Positions 5,880 to 8,388 of a stretch of DNA of 8,388 nucleotides are shown here, in pieces; the stretch's first letter is position 1, and each line of letters starts with the position of its first letter. Below the pieces are notes generated by a model, which saw only the letters and a list, made by a program, of their open reading frames with translations, was not told the origin of the DNA and did no database searches. Made by a program: the position numbers and the translations under genes. Origin of the DNA: an uncultured Clostridia bacterium (GTDB lineage Bacteria > Bacillota > Clostridia > Oscillospirales > Oscillospiraceae); contig CAMDZY010000072.1 in NCBI GenBank assembly GCA_945910975.1, positions 1 through 8,388 on the forward strand, given 5' to 3'.

Positions 5880-7142
5880 ATGAAAACAAAAGCAGTCCGC
5901 CTTTATGGCGCAAACGACCTTCGTTTGGAGGAGTTTGAGCTTCCCGAGATCAAGGATGACGAGATCCTGGTCAGGGTCATGAGCGATAGTATTTGTATGT
6001 CCACCTATAAACTGTTGGTTCAGGGCACGGCGCATAAGCGCTGCCCGAAAAACGTGGACACCAATCCGGTTATCATCGGCCATGAATTTGCAGGTGACAT
6101 CATAAAGGTCGGAAAAAAGTGGCAGAATGAATTCAAACCGGGTGAAAAATTTACCCAGCAGCCCGCTCTGAACTATAAAGGACGTCTGGATTCTCCGGGA
6201 TATTCCTACGAGTACTGCGGCGGAGCCGCCACCTATTGCATCATGCCCCATGAAGTGATGGAGCTTGGCTGCCTGCTCCACTATGACGGTGAGAGCTATT
6301 TTGAGGCCAGCCTTGGCGAGCCGATGAGCTGCATTGTAGGCGGTTACTACGGCAACTACCACACCAACAAGACCAATCACGAGCATTCCATCGGCGTGAA
6401 GGAGGGCGGCAGCGTTCTTATCATGGGTGGTTGCGGCCCTATGGGTCTGGGAGCCATTGAGTACCCCATGACGTTGGAAAAGAAACCGGCGATGGTGGTA
6501 GTCACCGATGTGTCTGACGAGCGCATCGCTCGTGCACGCCAGGTGATTCCCGAGGAAATGGCTGCACAGCATGGAATCAAGCTGGTCTACGTCAATCCCA
6601 ACAAGTGCGAGGATCAGTTTGCTACGCTCATGGAGCTGACCTGCGGCAAGGGCTACGATGACATCTTTGTCTATGCGCCCATCCGTCCTTTGGCAGAGAT
6701 GGCAGATAAGCTGCTCGGCTTTGACGGCTGCATGAACTTCTTCGCCGGTCCTACGGACAATCAGTTCTCTGCAGAAATCAACCTCTACAACTGCCACTAT
6801 ACCTCCACGCACATCATGGGCACCACCGGCGGCAACACCGATGATTTAAAGGAATCCATTCGCCTGGCCGCCCAGGGAAAAATCCGCCCTGCCGTAATGG
6901 TCACCCACATCGGCGGCATCGACTCCATCGCGGAAACCACCGCCAACCTTCCCAAAATCCCCGGCGGGAAGAAGCTGACCTATACACAGTTCAACCTGCC
7001 CCTCACCGCCATCACAGATTTCCGTGAAAAAGGCAAAACCGACCCGTTGTTCGCCAAACTGGCCGACAGCTGCGATGCCCACAACGGCCTGTGGAACGCC
7101 GAAGCAGAGAAAATCCTGTTCGAGCACTTTGGTGTAAAGTAA
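5880..7142 (+). CDS. Zinc-type dehydrogenase, L-sorbose-1-phosphate reductase (SorE) family; proposed mannitol-1-phosphate 2-dehydrogenase
   Basis: The 420-residue protein belongs to the medium-chain dehydrogenase superfamily and resembles Klebsiella SorE (about 410 residues) along its length, including its opening (AVRLYGANDLRLEEFELP) and LNFFAGP/NTDD-type C-terminal blocks (here MNFFAGPTDNQFSA and GGNTDD). Probable catalytic zinc ligands are Cys39, His68 and Glu69 (IIGHEFAG) and Glu147 (GEPMSC). The Cys-rich structural zinc lobe of alcohol dehydrogenases is absent. The nucleotide fold has GGCGPMG at 183-189, and Asp210 ends the second strand (VVVTD), which usually favours NAD(H). SorE interconverts L-sorbose 1-phosphate and glucitol 6-phosphate. 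In this operon, oxidation of mannitol-1-phosphate at the phosphate-adjacent carbon would give fructose 1-phosphate for FruK. AAAGGAG (5863-5869) precedes the ATG by ten bases, 24 bases after mtlA. It is the last gene before the terminator. The family call is firm; the substrate is inferred. Confidence 0.85.
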   Translation: MKTKAVRLYGANDLRLEEFELPEIKDDEILVRVMSDSICMSTYKLLVQGTAHKRCPKNVDTNPVIIGHEFAGDIIKVGKKWQNEFKPGEKFTQQPALNYKGRLDSPGYSYEYCGGAATYCIMPHEVMELGCLLHYDGESYFEASLGEPMSCIVGGYYGNYHTNKTNHEHSIGVKEGGSVLIMGGCGPMGLGAIEYPMTLEKKPAMVVVTDVSDERIARARQVIPEEMAAQHGIKLVYVNPNKCEDQFATLMELTCGKGYDDIFVYAPIRPLAEMADKLLGFDGCMNFFAGPTDNQFSAEINLYNCHYTSTHIMGTTGGNTDDLKESIRLAAQGKIRPAVMVTHIGGIDSIAETTANLPKIPGGKKLTYTQFNLPLTAITDFREKGKTDPLFAKLADSCDAHNGLWNAEAEKILFEHFGVK

Positions 7143-7160
7143 TCCGAGAAAAGCGGTAAA

Positions 7161-7207
7161 GCCCCGGCTTGCAGTCCTCATTCGGAACGCAAGCCGGGGC
7201 GCTTTTT
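7161..7207 (+). terminator. Strong rho-independent terminator of the PTS operon
   Basis: A perfect 12-bp GC-rich stem pairs GCCCCGGCTTGC (7161-7172) with GCAAGCCGGGGC (7189-7200) around a 16-base loop, followed by GC and five T. It begins 18 bases after the stop codon of the SorE-type gene, so it defines the 3' end of the operon. On the minus strand the following T-run is interrupted, so it should work mainly rightward. Confidence 0.93.
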
Positions 7208-7440
7208 GCACGAACGCGGGTGCGGTGTCGGCTGAGTCCGGAGAATCAATTTTTGCTGTCAAAATCCCTGTCGCTGACATACACATCAAATTATCACCCA
7301 AGGAAGACACAAAAACAATAACCGCAATGTGCAATCGTACCATAATGACCACCACAAAGCCAACGCCCCCGGGATAACGCGGCTCGACGTTGTTTTACCG
7401 CGCCGAAACACAGGAAATTTGGCGAAAAAGACGGAATTAG
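7208..7440. other. Intergenic stretch with no recognisable gene
   Basis: About 230 bases between the operon terminator and the luxS promoter. No open frame here has a ribosome binding site with a convincing protein. A 75-codon minus-strand frame (7286-7513) overlaps the luxS start and has no plausible composition. I see no tRNA, riboswitch fold or clear long inverted repeat; there are only short GC arms such as CGCC near 7399 and GGCG near 7422. Confidence 0.6.
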
Positions 7441-7478
7441 TTGACATTTTAGCAATTATAGTATAATATAGGTATAAT
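7441..7478 (+). promoter_or_regulatory. Tandem promoter for luxS-pfs
   Basis: A perfect -35 TTGACA (7441-7446) is followed by TATAAT at 7462-7467 with a 15-bp spacer, or TAATAT at 7464-7469 with 17 bp. A second TATAAT at 7473-7478 has TTAGCA (7449-7454) 18 bp upstream. The two -10 boxes are copies of TATAATAT spaced 11 bp. Transcripts would start about 20-30 bases before the luxS ATG, too short a leader for a riboswitch. Confidence 0.8.
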
Positions 7479-7488
7479 ATCATTTTTG

Positions 7489-7494
7489 AAGGAG
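7489..7494 (+). promoter_or_regulatory. Ribosome binding site that fixes the luxS start
   Basis: AAGGAG lies nine bases before ATG 7504. It sits within the codons that an earlier TTG at 7486 would translate, so 7504 is the real start. Confidence 0.85.
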
Positions 7495-7503
7495 AAACCA
7501 AAA

Positions 7504-7965
7504 ATGCAAACAATTGCCAGCTTTACGGTAAACCACGATGTGCTGGAGAAGGGACTTTATGTTTCCCGCATCGATGGGGACGTTGTGACCTTTGATCTGC
7601 GGATGAAAAAGCCAAATGGCGGAGATTATCTGCCGGTCGGCGCGATGCATACATTGGAGCATTTGCTGGCAACCTATCTTAGAAACAGTGCTTATTCAAA
7701 CGCTGTCATTTACACCGGCCCGATGGGCTGCCGAACCGGTTTTTATTTACTTTTCCGCGATAGCGTCAGCAAGGTTGAGGTGTTGCGGCTGGTGCAGCAG
7801 GCGCTGCAATTTGTGGTGCGCTTTGAGGGGGAAATTCCCGGCTCAAAGCGTTGGGAATGCGGCAACTATCTCGAACACGACCTGCCGGGTGCAAAGGCAG
7901 TTGCAGCGGATATGCTGCAGGTTTTGCAAAATTGGACACAGGAGAAAATGCAATATGCACAATAA
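7504..7965 (+). CDS. luxS: S-ribosylhomocysteine lyase LuxS
   Basis: The 153-residue cytosolic metalloenzyme cleaves S-ribosylhomocysteine to homocysteine and DPD, the precursor of the AI-2 signal. The metal-binding HTLEH motif gives His49, Glu52 and His53; the third ligand is His125 in CGNYLEHDLPGAK; the catalytic Cys76 lies in GPMGCRTGFYL. Start SFTVNH and strand DVVTFDLRMKKPN are also typical. Length is close to the usual 150-170. It has its own promoter and is separate from the PTS operon. Its stop codon lies inside the start of the nucleosidase gene, so both enzymes of SAH recycling are made from one transcript. Confidence 0.96.
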   Translation: MQTIASFTVNHDVLEKGLYVSRIDGDVVTFDLRMKKPNGGDYLPVGAMHTLEHLLATYLRNSAYSNAVIYTGPMGCRTGFYLLFRDSVSKVEVLRLVQQALQFVVRFEGEIPGSKRWECGNYLEHDLPGAKAVAADMLQVLQNWTQEKMQYAQ

Positions 7966-8388
7966 ATTTGCGCTTGGCATCATTGGCGCAATGCAAAGCG
8001 AGGTTGCGCTGCTGCACGCCTGTTTGGAGCAGGTGCAGGTGCAGACCATTGGCGGTCTGGAATTTCACAGCGGTTTGCTTAGCGGCAAGCAGGTGGTCGT
8101 GGTTCGGTGCGGCGTGGGTAAGGTGAACGCCGCACGTTGCACGCAACTGCTGGTAGACTTTTTCCACCCTGATTGCATCGTCAACACCGGTATTGCCGGC
8201 GGCATTGGACAGGATCTGGCAGTTGGCGATGTGGTGGTAGCGACCGGGCTGATTCAGCACGATTTTGACGTGACCGCTTTTGGTTATGCAAGGGGCAATT
8301 TAACTGACCGTACCGCGCCGGACAAGCCAACAATTTTTTACTCCGATGCGCATCTGGTAGAATTGCTCACGCAGACGATCGCGTCCGA
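7955..8388 (+). CDS. mtnN: 5'-methylthioadenosine/S-adenosylhomocysteine nucleosidase, 3' end beyond window
   Basis: The first 144 codons are visible; the gene is cut by the right edge, with no stop before it. The enzyme (also called Pfs) hydrolyses adenine from methylthioadenosine and S-adenosylhomocysteine; the latter gives the LuxS substrate. Family marks are IIGAMQSEVALL with catalytic-site Glu16 (Glu12 in E. coli), GVGKVNAARCTQLL, VNTGIAGGIG and GDVVVATGLIQHDFDVTAFGY. The remaining catalytic residues, Glu and Asp near 174 and 197 in E. coli numbering, fall outside. The ATG overlaps the luxS end by 11 bases, and GGAG (7941-7944) lies ten bases upstream, inside luxS. This suggests coupled translation. 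Confidence 0.94.
   Translation, partial: MHNKFALGIIGAMQSEVALLHACLEQVQVQTIGGLEFHSGLLSGKQVVVVRCGVGKVNAARCTQLLVDFFHPDCIVNTGIAGGIGQDLAVGDVVVATGLIQHDFDVTAFGYARGNLTDRTAPDKPTIFYSDAHLVELLTQTIAS

Noticed and set aside
7208..7503. SAM or SAH riboswitch in front of luxS
   Set aside because: The mapped promoter boxes leave a leader of only about 20-30 bases, and no riboswitch-like stem set or terminator precedes the gene.
7286..7513. Minus-strand small protein of 75 residues before luxS
   Set aside because: It overlaps the luxS promoter and start, has no ribosome binding site, and its hydrophobic, Trp-rich composition looks random.

Overview
The window looks like chromosomal DNA from a low-to-mid GC Firmicute, probably a Clostridia-type gut anaerobe (Oscillospiraceae-like). 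This rests on strong AGGAGG-type ribosome binding sites, an HPr that keeps the Ser46 site used by Gram-positive HPr kinase, a rho-independent terminator and compact operon spacing. The lineage is an inference; no taxonomic marker gene is present.

Positions 1-231 hold a terminator-like hairpin from an upstream gene outside the window, a near-palindrome, and a promoter embedded in an array of short repeats spaced exactly 10 bp apart. Positions 244-7142 carry six same-strand genes: a DeoR-family sugar regulator, a FruK-type 1-phosphofructokinase, HPr (ptsH), PTS enzyme I (ptsI), a mannitol-type PTS EIICBA (mtlA) and a zinc-type dehydrogenase of the L-sorbose-1-phosphate reductase (SorE) family. 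A strong terminator at 7161-7207 closes the unit. After a roughly 230-base stretch with no recognisable gene, a tandem promoter drives luxS and an overlapping MTA/SAH nucleosidase gene (pfs) that runs off the right edge.

The six-gene unit forms a self-contained phosphorelay (PEP to EI to HPr to EIIA to EIIB to sugar) with two downstream enzymes. No mannitol-1-phosphate 5-dehydrogenase (MtlD) is present. SorE-type enzymes act on the carbon next to the phosphorylated carbon. On mannitol-1-phosphate that chemistry would give D-fructose 1-phosphate, exactly the substrate of the FruK in the same operon. The cluster therefore suggests an unusual mannitol route: mannitol to mannitol-1-P to fructose-1-P to fructose-1,6-bisphosphate. 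This is inference from gene content and stereochemistry and needs enzymology.

A second oddity is that the EIIA domain of the transporter is about 17 residues shorter than E. coli MtlA near its C-terminus and has no histidine after its phosphorylation site, so the usual second active-site His is missing.

The luxS-pfs pair is a conventional activated-methyl-cycle module: the nucleosidase cleaves S-adenosylhomocysteine to S-ribosylhomocysteine, and LuxS converts that to homocysteine plus the AI-2 precursor DPD.
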